Below are positions 10,840 through 23,685 of a stretch of DNA of 64,000 bases, one piece after another (the stretch's first letter is position 1; the number at the start of each line of letters is the position of its first letter). The stretch comes from Ypsolopha sequella (Eukaryota > Arthropoda > Insecta > Lepidoptera > Ypsolophidae), in assembly GCA_934047225.1 (NCBI GenBank), contig OW204005.1, forward strand, positions 18,732,396-18,796,395, read 5' to 3'. The notes below the pieces were generated by a model. That model worked only from the letters and a program-made list of their open reading frames with translations, had not been told where the DNA came from and did no database searches. The position numbers and the translations under genes were made by a program.

Positions 10840-10944
10840 TGCTACAAGGATCTTACAGCGCGTGGATTGGTTGTGTCTAAAATCTGAACTAACGCCGCTA
10901 CCATACTCCTTGTCATCCACGCGCCATCAGATCCTTGTAGCACT
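10840..10944. mobile_element. Short fold-back element
   Basis: Arms of about 28 bp beginning GTGCTACAAGGATCT pair with AGATCCTTGTAGCAC at the other end. It directly follows the satellite. Confidence 0.7.
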
Positions 10945-11477
10945 TGTATATTATATCAAACCTATATTCATCTCGTGATGTTCCTCACAGTCATCTGAGT
11001 CCTATGATATTATATTAAAAGGTGTAGATAGGTTACCTTCACAAGATTGGAACCTCATTAAATTACGTAGTATCAATGTCACTTTGACACGTGGAAGTCA
11101 TGAATTATCAGTAGTGAAAAAGAGACAAAACCTACGTAATAGTAAACATTTATAGAAAAGAAGTGGTACAAAAATACATCAGTCAAAAATTTCAATAGAA
11201 ATTCTAAATGAGATAAAAATAATGTTGCAATGTGTTTTTTTATTTTTACAGCAATACGTATCCTAACTGAATTATCCAGTCTGTCATTTTATTTCTCGAT
11301 TTGCATCACCTTCCCCCTTAAAGGGTTAAAGGGCTGTTTGATTATCAGAAAAAACAAAATCTCCTTTTGGAATTATTAAAATACAAATCATGGCGACAAC
11401 ATATTTATTCCATAAAAATAAGTGTTTGGCGTTGGTTATTATAACTGAGACTCCAGAATAAAGCATATCTTATAATG
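10945..11477. other. Unassigned AT-rich stretch
   Basis: No gene or element boundary recognised. A short piece (about 11053-11130) resembles 24630-24700: both carry AAATTACGTAGTAT and ACACGTGGAAGTCA. Confidence 0.4.
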
Positions 11478-12270
11478 TTACTAGCTTTTGCCCGCGGCTT
11501 CGTCCGCGTTGATTAAATTTTCGTATAGTCGTATCTAATTTGTAAATATTTTTCAGCTCATTAATTTTTTAGTACGTAGTTGACCTGACTCTGGCTTGGA
11601 GATATGGAGTGTTTTGGATTCTCATCATCTCTAATTTGATCCCCATGATCCCATGCCAAAGGCCGAGCCGCTTTTCTGATAGACACTATTTTTTGTTTGG
11701 GTGATGGATGAAATCATTAAAAGTGCCTGAATATTTTTTTGTTGATAGGAATAACCTTCCCCATAAGAGGAAAAAAAACTAATTTTTTTAAAAATAAAAA
11801 AGCTTTTAAATTTTAGATATACGGGGCTATACAGCTGCATACGAATACTTCCTTTGCCTGCATATAAAAAAACCGTTATTAATCTAGGGTAACAAAATGA
11901 CACCAAAACATAACCTCACGTGTTGTTATTCTTTTATGGTATTTTGTTTAATTTTGCGACTGCTTACTATTTAGTTTTTTTTTTCCTCGTATGGGGAAGG
12001 TTATTCCTACGAGTATCAACAAAAAAATATTCAGGCACTTTTAATGATTTCATCCATAGTATAGTATATTTGGTGAGTCTGCAGGCCAAGCCGCGTCTCT
12101 GAACGACACTATTTCTTGTTGCCATGGAAAAAGTAGCATATATTCATTCTAGGTCTCGAACTACATTTGTGCAAAGTTTCAGCCCAATCGGTTCAGTAGT
12201 TACGGCGTGAAGGAGTAACATCCATCCATCCATACATCCATCCAAACTTTCACATTTATAATATTAGTGT
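11478..12270. repeat. Common lepidopteran interspersed repeat with internal fold-back
   Basis: Starts with GCCCGCGGCTTCGTCCGCG and ends with TTTCACATTTATAATATTAG, hallmark ends of a widespread lepidopteran repeat. Near the 3' end it has the CAATCGGTTCAGTAGTTACG motif and a (CATC)n run. An inner pair of inverted arms (about 11655-11785 and 11965-12125) suggests a second element nested inside. Confidence 0.65.
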
Positions 12271-12318
12271 GATAGTGTGATAGTGTGATGTGATGTGATG
12301 TGATGTGATGTGATTATT
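12269..12318. repeat. GTGAT microsatellite
   Basis: About nine tandem GTGAT-type units at the end of the preceding repeat. Confidence 0.85.
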
Positions 12319-12704
12319 AGTGGGAGGATAAGGCCGTACAAAATGTTGTCATCTATTTTAATTGTTACATATATTGTATCTCTGGCTGTATCTATAAAGA
12401 TATATCTCTACCTATCTATATATATATATATTTTATTATTAAAATTACACCAGTAACATTACGTTGCTCCAGTGCTTGAATGGTCAACCGACTAATTTTG
12501 TAATTTTTTTTATTTTACGTGGTGCGACTCGCCATGTATATTATGTATAATCTTCAAACCTAACCTACCGGCTCTAGTTGGGTCTAGATCAAACTAGCGT
12601 GTACTAAAATCAGGTATGGACGATAATATTTTCATAAATTTATACACTTTTTTTTTTCAAATGTGGTCGATTAACTATTTAAACACTAATTCAACAATAA
12701 CCGG

Positions 12705-13042
12705 TCGGCCATAGCTTCAGGCTTCTGGCGGCGCTTCTTGCTGCGCTTCCAGGCGGTTTTTGCGACAGGGGGTTGCCCTGCCACGACACCCGTCGGCGCC
12801 TTCCACCGCATCAGATGTATAGCGCGCTTGCTCGCTCAAAGCGCTCGACAATAGGTTCGTTCTGTGCGCTCAATCACAGGCGTGGCTCCCCGCCTCCCCG
12901 CACACCGCCGTCGAGAGAGCGCAAGTCACTCGAAGCCGGACGAGCCGGAGAAGCCGGCCCTTCATACATTTTGTTCTCTCCACCGGCGCCGTCGCAAGAA
13001 GAACCGCTTGGCGCGCCTCTCGAAGCCTGAAGCTATGGCCGA
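12705..13042. mobile_element. GC-rich fold-back element in the transporter's 3' flank
   Basis: A 21-bp perfect TIR (TCGGCCATAGCTTCAGGCTT at the start, reverse complement at 13022-13042) and inner GC-rich arms. It lies 26 bp beyond the stop codon of the sugar transporter (stop at 13069-13071), so it probably sits in its 3' UTR. Open frames of 60-85 aa here are by-products of high GC. Confidence 0.75.
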
Positions 13043-13068
13043 GGGGTAAGGTCGTCAAAACTGCATTA

Positions 13069-13368
13069 TCACGCAAGTTCTTCATTTAGCAATTGGTCAC
13101 CAGTGTTTTCCTTCATCTCCGTTCCTTTCACCACAGCATTCCTTTTCCTTGGTCTTCTCAACTCACTGTAGATCTCCTCTAGGCTCTTGATCTTCGTCTC
13201 CGGTACGCCAAATATAGAATAGACCATGTAACCGAAACTAAAACCGGAGAACATGAAGAAAATGCCATGATACCCGATCCAGGATATTAGAGGTCCAAAT
13301 AGCTTGAGAAGGCAGAAGTCCACCAGGAATGCTATCGCCATGATGACTGTGGATACTGTTCCACGCAG
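13069..13368 (-). CDS. Sugar transporter last exon
   Basis: Acceptor TTTCCAG, phase 0. It begins LRGTVSTVIMAIAFLVDF, covers the last two helices, then VPETKIKSLEEIYSEL and a polar tail ending NEELA before the stop. Confidence 0.9.
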   Translation of the reverse strand: MRGTVSTVIMAIAFLVDFCLLKLFGPLISWIGYHGIFFMFSGFSFGYMVYSIFGVPETKIKSLEEIYSELRRPRKRNAVVKGTEMKENTGDQLLNEELA

Positions 13369-16300
13369 CTGGAAAGGGATAAAAATAAGTCGTCACGACA
13401 TTAATTCCCGAGGGGCTGTGAGAAGTGTTCCGTGTGTGAACTGTGAAATGCAATTCACAGTTCACACTCGGTACACCCGCGTTTCACCGACGATTATTAC
13501 GTCCCAACGTGATGGGTGGTGAGCGCTATCGCCGTACTTCGGGCACAAATACACGCTTTTTAGGGTATGCAGGTTTCCTTAAGGGGCTATACCGTGAAAA
13601 TTTACACTTTTTGAAGTTATTTATCTGCTCTTTTAATGAATCTCCAAGTAAAATAAATTAGTATAACAATTTTGGGACCTTTTGGTCTATCAGAAACGCG
13701 ATAGGAGGAATTTCATTCGATAGAAATAATTATTGAAATCAGTGGGTCTACCGCGTAATTCTCATTTACATCAACATCAACTTGAGATTGAAATTTGACG
13801 TGCGTGCGACGACGCCCGCCTAACATGCCATCTCTTTTGCACGCGTTGAATTTCGCATGCATTTGCTTGAAGTTGATACAAATGAGAATTACGCGGTAGA
13901 GCCCCAGGTCTAAATTTACACATTTTTTGATATTCTGACAAATAAGGATAGCATATAGACTTGAAAAATATTTATTTAGATGGGTTTTAACTACACCTAA
14001 ATTACTGGTTATGGAATTTTTTGTAGCTATTTTAGTTAATTTTGCATTAATTTAAAACCGACTTTTTGACAATTTTCCCGGATTCCGTCCCTATCGCACG
14101 GCGGGTCTTTCCGCCTGGAGTAACGGGGACGTTTGCACGGACGACATATCACCTTAATCTCGCTATACAACCTTTATCGTTTTACGCAAATTACTGCGTT
14201 TCGTGGTACGGGGACCGATTTTCCAGCTGCCCTAGAAACAGACTTGATCAAATAACCCCTAAATGTCGAATCAGCGCACAAAAAGCGAATTCGAAAACTG
14301 ATGCTAAATTAAATTTTTGGCATTCGTTTACGTCATTCAGTTTTCTACCTTAAGAGGATAGTTTCCGCAAAACCATAATTTATTCTACCTGATTTGAAGA
14401 ATCTAGCAATACTACATAAAAAAGAAAAAAATATGTATTGCTTTCGGGAATATAATATACACTCATATCGGAACAGAATCGTCAAACGTCATTCCAATAT
14501 TGAGAAATAAAGTGCCAAAGATGGCCCTAAAAAAAGTTTTCATGTCAAGGTATAAGTTTATTTAAGTAAAAACCCGTTCATATTATTTATGGACTAAATT
14601 CTGTATAAACTTTATTAAACTCTTAACAGGACAGATATTTCACAGCAACTTTGCTTTTTTTTTAAACAATAAAATTAGTGAAAAAAGTTGTCAATTTGAC
14701 TTTTTTCCAGAATCCATCCCTCTCGCACTGCGGGTCTTTCCGCATCGAATAACAGGGTAGTATGCAAGCGGAACCTATCCTCTTAATGTAATAATTTAAA
14801 GCTGAAAGATATAAAAAATAATAATCACTGAGCTATTATTTGCTGACTGGTGGATATGGTTTTACAACTTTTTACTAGTTTGTACGAGCTACGAAAGCAA
14901 AATAGGATTTGTCCTGAAATGGATCGTGGAAAACAAATCTTATGAAAGTGCAGACAAGGTTTATTTTCGAATAATCATAACTTAGCTCTTATGTTATTGT
15001 TGTTTTATTGCCATGTATAGATATAACTATAATTGTATAACATACTTTGACCATGATTTCGAACTGATTTTGTATGGAATAATAGATCTAGGACACGGGT
15101 TTAGCCAGGTTTTAGTTTCGGGGGGGGATTCAAGAAAATATAATGACAAAAAATGCATGAAATAAAATGAATTTTCATTATGTTTATAAACAATATTTTT
15201 TTTCATTATTAAAAAAAACCGCAAAACGTTTCTAGCAGCTGTTAGCATAAGTGGCACTTCACCTGAAAAACGTCAAAGCATTGTAATATTTTAAACTTTT
15301 TGGTAGGGGTTTGAACCCCCAAAACCCTCCCACTGGCTACGCCCATGATCTAGGGGTTATTTGATCGAAGGCTATAGGTCCATGCTCTGATTGTGCAGTC
15401 TCACCTGGAAGCTAAACATCTCTGTCATCAGAATCATCGACATTGGATGCATGCCAGTGGAGTCCGCAAAGATGGCCGAACACAGGCCAAACACTGGCAG
15501 CCACGATGCCAAATATATCAACTTTTTGGACAGGTAAAACCATACGCCAAGAAGGCACATGCTGGAGCTTTGGAAGATAATCCCCGTTATGAGTAAAGGC
15601 TGGAAAAATTACAAGTAATCTCTATTAATAACTTGCTCAAAAAATTAAACCACATGAATGAATGAATAATTTATTGCACACAAATAAGAAGACATGATAA
15701 ATTTGTGGATATATTAATAATTTGCAATATTCCGCTAAACACTTACCATGCTATTCAAAATGCAGACTCAAGTACTGCCCGCCCTCCCGCATAAAACATG
15801 CACAAGCAAAGCAAGCAGTACGAGCACAAAATAAAGCAAAGCAATACTTGTGCATGTTTTCTGCGAGAGGGCGGGCGGTGCTTGAGTCTGCATTTTGAAT
15901 AGCATGGTAAGAGTGTTTAGCGGAATATTGCAAATTATTAATATATCCACAAGCTCAAAGTTCATGATGGACTTCCGCAAAGTAACGCCTTTTTCAATAA
16001 ATTGAAGATACACGGAAAGAACAAATAGAAGGCAAGGGCGGACTTATTCCTATAAGAAATTTCTTCCAGTCAACCTTGGGAAAACATAAAACATTTTTGT
16101 CTTGGAAATTTAAATCCAAATCAGTGCATAACATAATTTAAAAGTTATTTTAAATTTATGACCTAAACATAAAAATATACTACTATACAACGTGTAACAG
16201 AAAGGTGTAACCATATTTGAAGAGCTTATTCAGTCAATGGTATAGAACAACTTTTACTATGGAACAAACCCTGTACCTCGAAATAAAAATTTTGCTGTTT

Positions 16301-19300
16301 CATAGAAAATTTTCATTTTTTTTTTGAGATTTCGAGGTTGGCTCCATAGTAAAAGTTGTTCTAAGCCATTGACTGAATAAGCTCTTCAAATATGGTTACA
16401 CCTTTCTGTTACACGTTGTATAATATACATGATCAACTGGTTATACTGAATAGAAAAACTGTTGCAACAACGAGAATAAAAATTCGCTTCTCCTTGTATT
16501 TTTAATTGCTACACGTAATTTTTTATGAGAAAAAGAAAAAAAATTATGTACAGTTAAATCCGTTTTGTACGACTCTGTTTATAAGGACCAACCGTTTTCA
16601 ACGACCGACGTAGACGTAACCACAAACAATTGGCATAGATTAAATTATGTTAAGGTGTGTTAATTCGAAAACCATTTCGAGATTTAAGTTTAATAAGCCG
16701 TATTTTCGAATTTTTGGTCTAAAGAACATCATGATGATGAATATTTTTACGAAAAAGCTGCAACTTCTATTTGGCTTCATGTGACGTCACTTGAGAAATG
16801 GCTGTTTGTCCTTTGCTATCAAGATAAATTTATAACAATTTGCTTCCAATTAATTTGACAGCTGTATGACAGATGAGTAGACAGACAGAGACAGACCACT
16901 TTTTTATTTAAGCAATCACGTCATAACCGACAATTCTTTCAAAAATCATTTAAAGATAATGGCTAATTTATATACCAAAGTAATGAAAACTATGGCCTAT
17001 AAAGTAGAGATGAAACGGATATCCGGTTACTATCCCGTATCCGGCCTATCCCGCCATATTTTCGGTATCCGGTATCCGGCCGGATAGTAGCCAGTATCCG
17101 GCCGGATACCGGATACTTAAATCAGCATACAAAAGTCGTTTAATGCACAAAATAAATTGATTGTATCAATGATTGAATAATCTAAATTCTAATACATAAA
17201 GTGAATAAGAGTTGAGCTATGGTAGATAAAGACAAGCTTTACAGCAATTGTTGGGAATAAACGTTTGTGCTTTTCATCATACATTACACCAGCTTCTTTT
17301 ACTCTCACAGTATACCGGATGTAACTCAACAGGTATCTTTTAATAAAAACACATGGTCTAAGAATCATACTGAACAACTTTTCCACAGAAACATACATGA
17401 AAATGGTAATGAAAAAAAAAAACATGTTTTCATGTCAAAACCTACTGTGAATTTTGAAAGGGCACTGTCCGGGCAGGTTCAAATTTTTTTTTCAATATGT
17501 TGCGTTGGATTTGTTCAGTATGAACAGATTACGCAGTTTCATTTAAAGTTACCTGTTCATTTATATATATACAGTATACACCGCTGCAAGGAGACAAAAG
17601 ATACATATTTACGAATTTCTTTAGGATCGGAAATTGTTTCGCGATTGTGATACGGTCATTTAGAAATTATTATCATTTTGAAAATGCACAAATAATCTCG
17701 CCTAGTTGCACCCGCACGCTCCTTGGTGCGTAATATTTAGACTTGCTCAATTAGTGCGAATCGCATAGCTTGAGCCAGATATCCGGCCGCCGGATATCCG
17801 GCTATCCGGCCAAGAGCCCCGCCGGATATCCGGTATCCGGTATCCGGCCAAATCACTATCCGTTTCATCTCTACTATAAAGGTCGTATACCTTTATAGTA
17901 GAGATGAAACGGATAGAAAAAGAAAACTGAAAAAAAAAGAAAACTTTTTGAAATTATGATTGGAATTGGGCTTATCGCAAAGCATGAAATCGAATATCAC
18001 TTGATAAATTTAGACATTATACAGATTGTGACGTGTGATTACTTATAAAAAAAGTTTTCTGTCTCTTTCTGTCATCCATCTGTCCAATCAGTCGGCAGCA
18101 AATTTTTATAAATTTATTTTGATAGCAAAGGACATATTTCTATAGAGCCATTTCTCAAATGACGTCACACGAAGGCAAATGGAAGTTGCAGCTTTTTCGT
18201 AAAATTGTTATCATCATGAGGTTTTTTTGACCACAAGTTCGAAAATACGGTTTATCAAACCTAAATCTCGATTTCAAACCTAAATTTCGAATTAACACAC
18301 CGATAATTTAAGATAAGCTACGATCTGCACACGTCTAAACCATGTTGCTATAATTTTTTCATTTACATATATGTGTAATATTTTATTAATTAATTATAAG
18401 CCCGAAATACAATACAATACAAATACAAATAACTTTATTTACCAAAAGAAACAACACTAAATTACATGCACAAATATTCAAAACATAAATCTTAATAAAT
18501 ACTACATAGTGTTAAGTATAAATAACAGCGGACCCCACACTAAGTCAAACTTGTCCGGTGGGACCCAGGAATGATTGCCAGGTATGATCATGATTTTAAA
18601 CAAACAAGCAATTAAAAATTTTGGGCAAATATGAAAAGTACTTAGCTGGTTTACAAAATAATTAGTTAAAAAGGAGAGTCTTTAGAGTTGACCTTCCAGT
18701 GATTAAGACAGAATTTGCAAAACGCTTTTCTTCTTATTCGTTTCCTTTTGTATATAACACTGCATGTAAACATAATAATGCTATTAAAACTTTGACTACC
18801 AAAAAAGCAAAAAGTATCTTAAACAATTGGTTACTAACCCTAGATTATGACCAAACAGAAGCCTTGCTGAAAACTGTATCGTAGATTAGCCTTAATTAAA
18901 TTAAATTTAAATTAAGTTAGTGATATAAATATTTTGTGTTTTTTTTTTAATTCTTATATTTTATAAAATCTTAGAATATTAAGTTATTTAGATATTATTT
19001 TTTAACTAATTATTTTGTAAACCAGCTAAGTACTTTTCATATTTGCCCAAAATTTTTAATTGCTTGTTTGTTTAAAATCATGATCATACCTGGCAATCAT
19101 TCCTGAGTCCCACCGGACAAGTTTGACTTAGTGTGGGGTCCGCTGTTATTTATACTTAACACTATGTAGTATTTATTAAGATTTATGTTTTGAATATTTG
19201 TGCATGTAATTTAGTGTTGTTTCTTTTGGTAAATAAAGTTATTTGTATTTGTATTTGTTGTAAAAAATAATTATATTTGTTGTATTTTTCCGTTTTATAT

Positions 19301-22300
19301 TCATTTAGTTTAATTGGTAGATTGAAATTGATGTATAATAAGTATTATCTTTATTGCATTAATTCCTTATTTATCATTAAATAAAAATTTATTATTTTTA
19401 TTTTCAGACATAGAGAGTGCAATAAAATTGCATTTTAATTTGGGATAGGTACATTATTAATGTATATTAAGTATATTATTTTGGTACTGGTGTTACTTTT
19501 TATTACCTTCCTCCCAACTCTATCAATAATTGGTCCGGAGACCAATGACCCCAGGACTTGGGTCACAGCTAGCATGATACTTCTTTGATTTGAAGACAAC
19601 TTCAATGTGGAACCAGGGATGGCACTCGCGGCATCGAATATGTCACTTGCATATATCAGCAGAGCAATGTTCCCACAGCATTCTCTAGCCATGTTCACGC
19701 CAAGGACTATCCAGAAAGCTTTGGCTGATAGCTTGTCTGCAACTGGAAATTACAAAAAAATATTTCGCGATGTAAAATACAAGCAGCGCCATCTAGTGTT
19801 CTAAAGCAAAATAACGAATAGGGCTTTTTATAAATAAAATTATTCCAACGTGATAGGGATTACCTTTACCGTTCAGCAATTGGTGAGTATTGAAATACTA
19901 TGCATTTAACATTCCAAAATCACCGCTCTTTAAACATTAACTAAAATTTATTGCCACCGAAGTCAAAGGAAAAATACAAACTTCAAGGCTTGAAGGTTGT
20001 CAAAATAATGACCACATACAAGTATTTTTGAGTAAAGCACAATACAAGCCTTGGTCAGCAATGACTGCGTTGCTGGCCACCAGTGGCGTGCATAGAACTT
20101 TTTTCCGAAAAAGGAATCAGAAGGTCAAGTTTGACAATAAAAAAAATATAAAAAAATTTAAATAGCACTTTGAAAAAAAAAGTTTGTATGACGACGTACA
20201 AACACCAATTCGGTGAATCACAACTTGATTTAAGTGTTCTGTCCTTTTCTTTCTGTATCAAAAGGACAAAGACACGACGTTTAAAATAAGGTTAGTCTTG
20301 TCAGTTGTGTTGCGCCGAATCGATACCTGTCTACCTTAGAGTGAACATTTTCATATCAACTATTGTTTTTATTGTCAAACTTGACCTTCTGATTGCTTTT
20401 CCGGAAAAAAGTTCTATGCACGCAACTGGTGGCCACGCTATGATGGCCTCGAGCTCAGCTTAGCTACTCGACAGAAATGTATTATTTTTTTATGTATATT
20501 ATATTCATATGTAGTTTTAAATCATAGGTAGGTACCTAGGTATAGTTTTTTAATGTTACGAGTAGGTATTTAAGTTATATTTTGTTTAAATAAAAATTTT
20601 GTGAGACAAATGTTTTGATAAAACAAATTGCCGTGTAAGCAACTGGACGAAAGTTTGAATCCTGCCCCTCTATTCTGTATCTTTAGTTTCCAATTGGACT
20701 AGGTGCCTATCATCAAAAACATAGCTAAAAACGGGACTTTCAAAATTGCTATTAGTGAGTCTTGAACTATTTACGAACTGTGTCGTCACTTCAAGTGCGA
20801 ACATATCCTTAGACAATCGGAATTCGATAGTATTCGATAGTATTCTATGTTTTTGATGATAGGCACCCAGTTCAAATGGCAACTAGAGATACATAATAGG
20901 CCCTCAGTGGTCTGTGGTTTTTTTCAATATTCCTATGGAGGATGAGGAGGTAGGAGGACCTGCAAGAGTGGCTAAATCTTGGAAAGGCCTATGTCACAGT
21001 ATAAGCAAAGACAGTAGGGAAATTGAACCGAATTCCTGAGTTAAATACCTACGCGCCACCGAAGCGTTAGGGCTGTCGCTCACTCATATCATTACTTGGG
21101 TTTTTCGAGATACGATAAGACTCGTCATCGTCATATCAAAATTAAAAATAAGCATTAACTTATCTTAAATAATAAATAATGAACGATTAAAAAACGTAGT
21201 AATAATCTGTATTAAGAAATTAAATTATCCTTCCCTAATGAGCAGATCAAGTCAATAAGCTTTCCCAAATTTAAACACCTATCTTAGACATTCTTAGACA
21301 CCCATCAACATGGGTCTAACTCAAGCCGTCTCGGAGGTACGGGCCGTTAAAGTTTTGACATTTGAAAAAAAAAAAAACTTTTTTGTCACCCTATGGTCGG
21401 ACCCCTAGGGATGTACCACCTTCCGTTCCGAAGATATGGCCAAAACAAAATTTTTTTGTAACAAATTTTAGAAAAAAAAAAAACCCATCCCTAGTGACCG
21501 GGGACATCCCTAGGAACTGCGCACGCTCGCGCTTCGCGCTCGCGGGCTTGTTCCGGCGAGCTTTCTGTCAATAATGTCAATTTTTCCCATCCCTAGTGAC
21601 CGGGGACATCCCTAGGAACTGCGCCCGCTCGCGCTTCGCGCTCGCGGGCTTGTACCGGCGAACTTAAATACTGGAAATACTGGTGGCTTGGTAAGTGATC
21701 GGTATCATGCATCAATAACAATTTTGGTGAAATTCGTAAAATGAAATTTCACAAAAATTGTTACTAATCCAAGATACTGATCACTTATCAAGCCTCCAGC
21801 ATGAATTTGGACGATGATCAAAAAGTCATCTTGTATATACCTACTTTGCAAAATAAACTATTTTTTTAATTTGAATTTGAATTTAAGACAGAAAGATAGA
21901 CAGAGAGACAAAAATTGTAGTTTTGGCCTCAGTACAAAAATATTTACTAATAAATAACTCGTTAAATTTTAAATTTCATAAAAAATATTTAATGTACAGA
22001 TAGACATGACTTTTTTTCTACTATAGCTAAAGATAGATGATTGTTTACGTAATGATTGCCCACGGTAACTTCCTCCACATTTACTCTGACCCATTCCAGC
22101 AAATTCTATAATAGCGGAGTTGTATACCATAAATATATTTACTCTGAGACATATTCCGCATATTCGTCGTATCTGCCGTTTGATTGAAAGTACCGCGCGC
22201 CGCTCCACCGATTGGTTGGCTAGACTTGCTTGCGGCAGCGCGGCGGCGGCGACGGCGGCGACAACCGACAAAAAAGTCAAATTCAAATTCAAAGAAACCT

Positions 22301-23624
22301 GCTTTTTGTTCTGACAAGCGTACTTAAATCTATTAACTATTTATTTTGCCCTGGTAACAGACAGTATGAACATACATAAAAAGAACGCGACAATTTCAAA
22401 AATTTTATTTGTAATGTAAGTAGGTACTACTCTTGAGTGATATTTTTTAGTCTTACCTTTGGACATCAGCCGGAAGTTTAAAATAGGCGATTTCCTTTTT
22501 TCGTGACGAATTTAGGCATCCAAATGCGCAACAATATCTTTGCGACATCGTGTTCAGGTCGGCACAGACTTTACAAACGCCACGTCCTATCACCCGCTTA
22601 CGTCTGCGCGTACTGGCAAGGCAAGCTGGCAAGCGCGGCGCGGCGCCACCGCGGCCCCAGCGATTGACCCCCCATGTCTGCTTAGACGGCGTGTAGAGCA
22701 CGCGTCTGATGTCTGAGGCTCGAATCGGAGCGCTTACAGGTAGTTTCCCTACTGTCTTTGCTTATACTGTGCCTATGTCCAGCAGTGGACGAAGACAGGC
22801 TGATGGATGGATGGATCTGTAGAGATAATGCCTATTGCATAGCCATAAAAGTTTATAATAAGGTCCCAGATAATACTGTATAAAAACACTACCCAATATT
22901 AATATGTTTAGAAAAAAGCTGGAGGAGTTTTTACTTGAAAACTGCTTTTACACAGTCGATGAATATTTAACCATGTACGAATTATACTAATCTTGAATTG
23001 ATCAAATTAGTAATTAAGACATTGTAATCCTTCCTGAATACCTTTCTTAAAATTTTCTGGCAACTGATATGAGAATAACATAGCCGATTCTGAAGGCTTT
23101 AGTTTTAGTTTTAGTGCTGTCAAAACTTAAATTTATCCAAAGTAATTTAGCTTCTGTTCCTAACAATCATCAACTCTTTTGCAATGACGAAAATTGAGTT
23201 TTGACAGAACTAAAACTAAAATTAAAGCCTTTAGAATCGGCTTTAGTATCGACTAATGTGTTTTTGACTATTGTATTGTTACTATTTTTTAGTGTTTTAA
23301 TTTTGTCAGTGTATCTAATTTAATCATTTAATTTTTTCATTTACTGTACATAAAAATTTGCATGCCATTATTATGGAAGGACTCATCGATACTGCAATTA
23401 CCTACAAGAACTATTATTTTGTGACATGTGTCTTTGCAAATAAATTTCTTTCCTTCTAAATTAAAATGCAAAATCCTCACTCATCACCAAATAGAGCCTC
23501 ATTGTGATTAAGTAGGGACAGGTGACATTTATTTATGCAGCCAAATTCATACTGAAGACTCGGTAAGTGCTCAGTATCAAGGTTCAATGACCCTTTTTGT
23601 GAAATTCGTAAATTATATTTTTCG

Positions 23625-23685
<61 letters not shown>

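Noticed and set aside
12773..13085. Basic proline-rich frames of 60-85 aa
   Set aside because: They lie inside a GC-rich fold-back element with exact inverted ends. Low stop density is due to composition.
22081..22317. Arginine/alanine-rich minus-strand frames
   Set aside because: They follow the GC-rich triplet-like run near 22240-22260. No domain, and the sequence is better explained as CpG-rich non-coding DNA.
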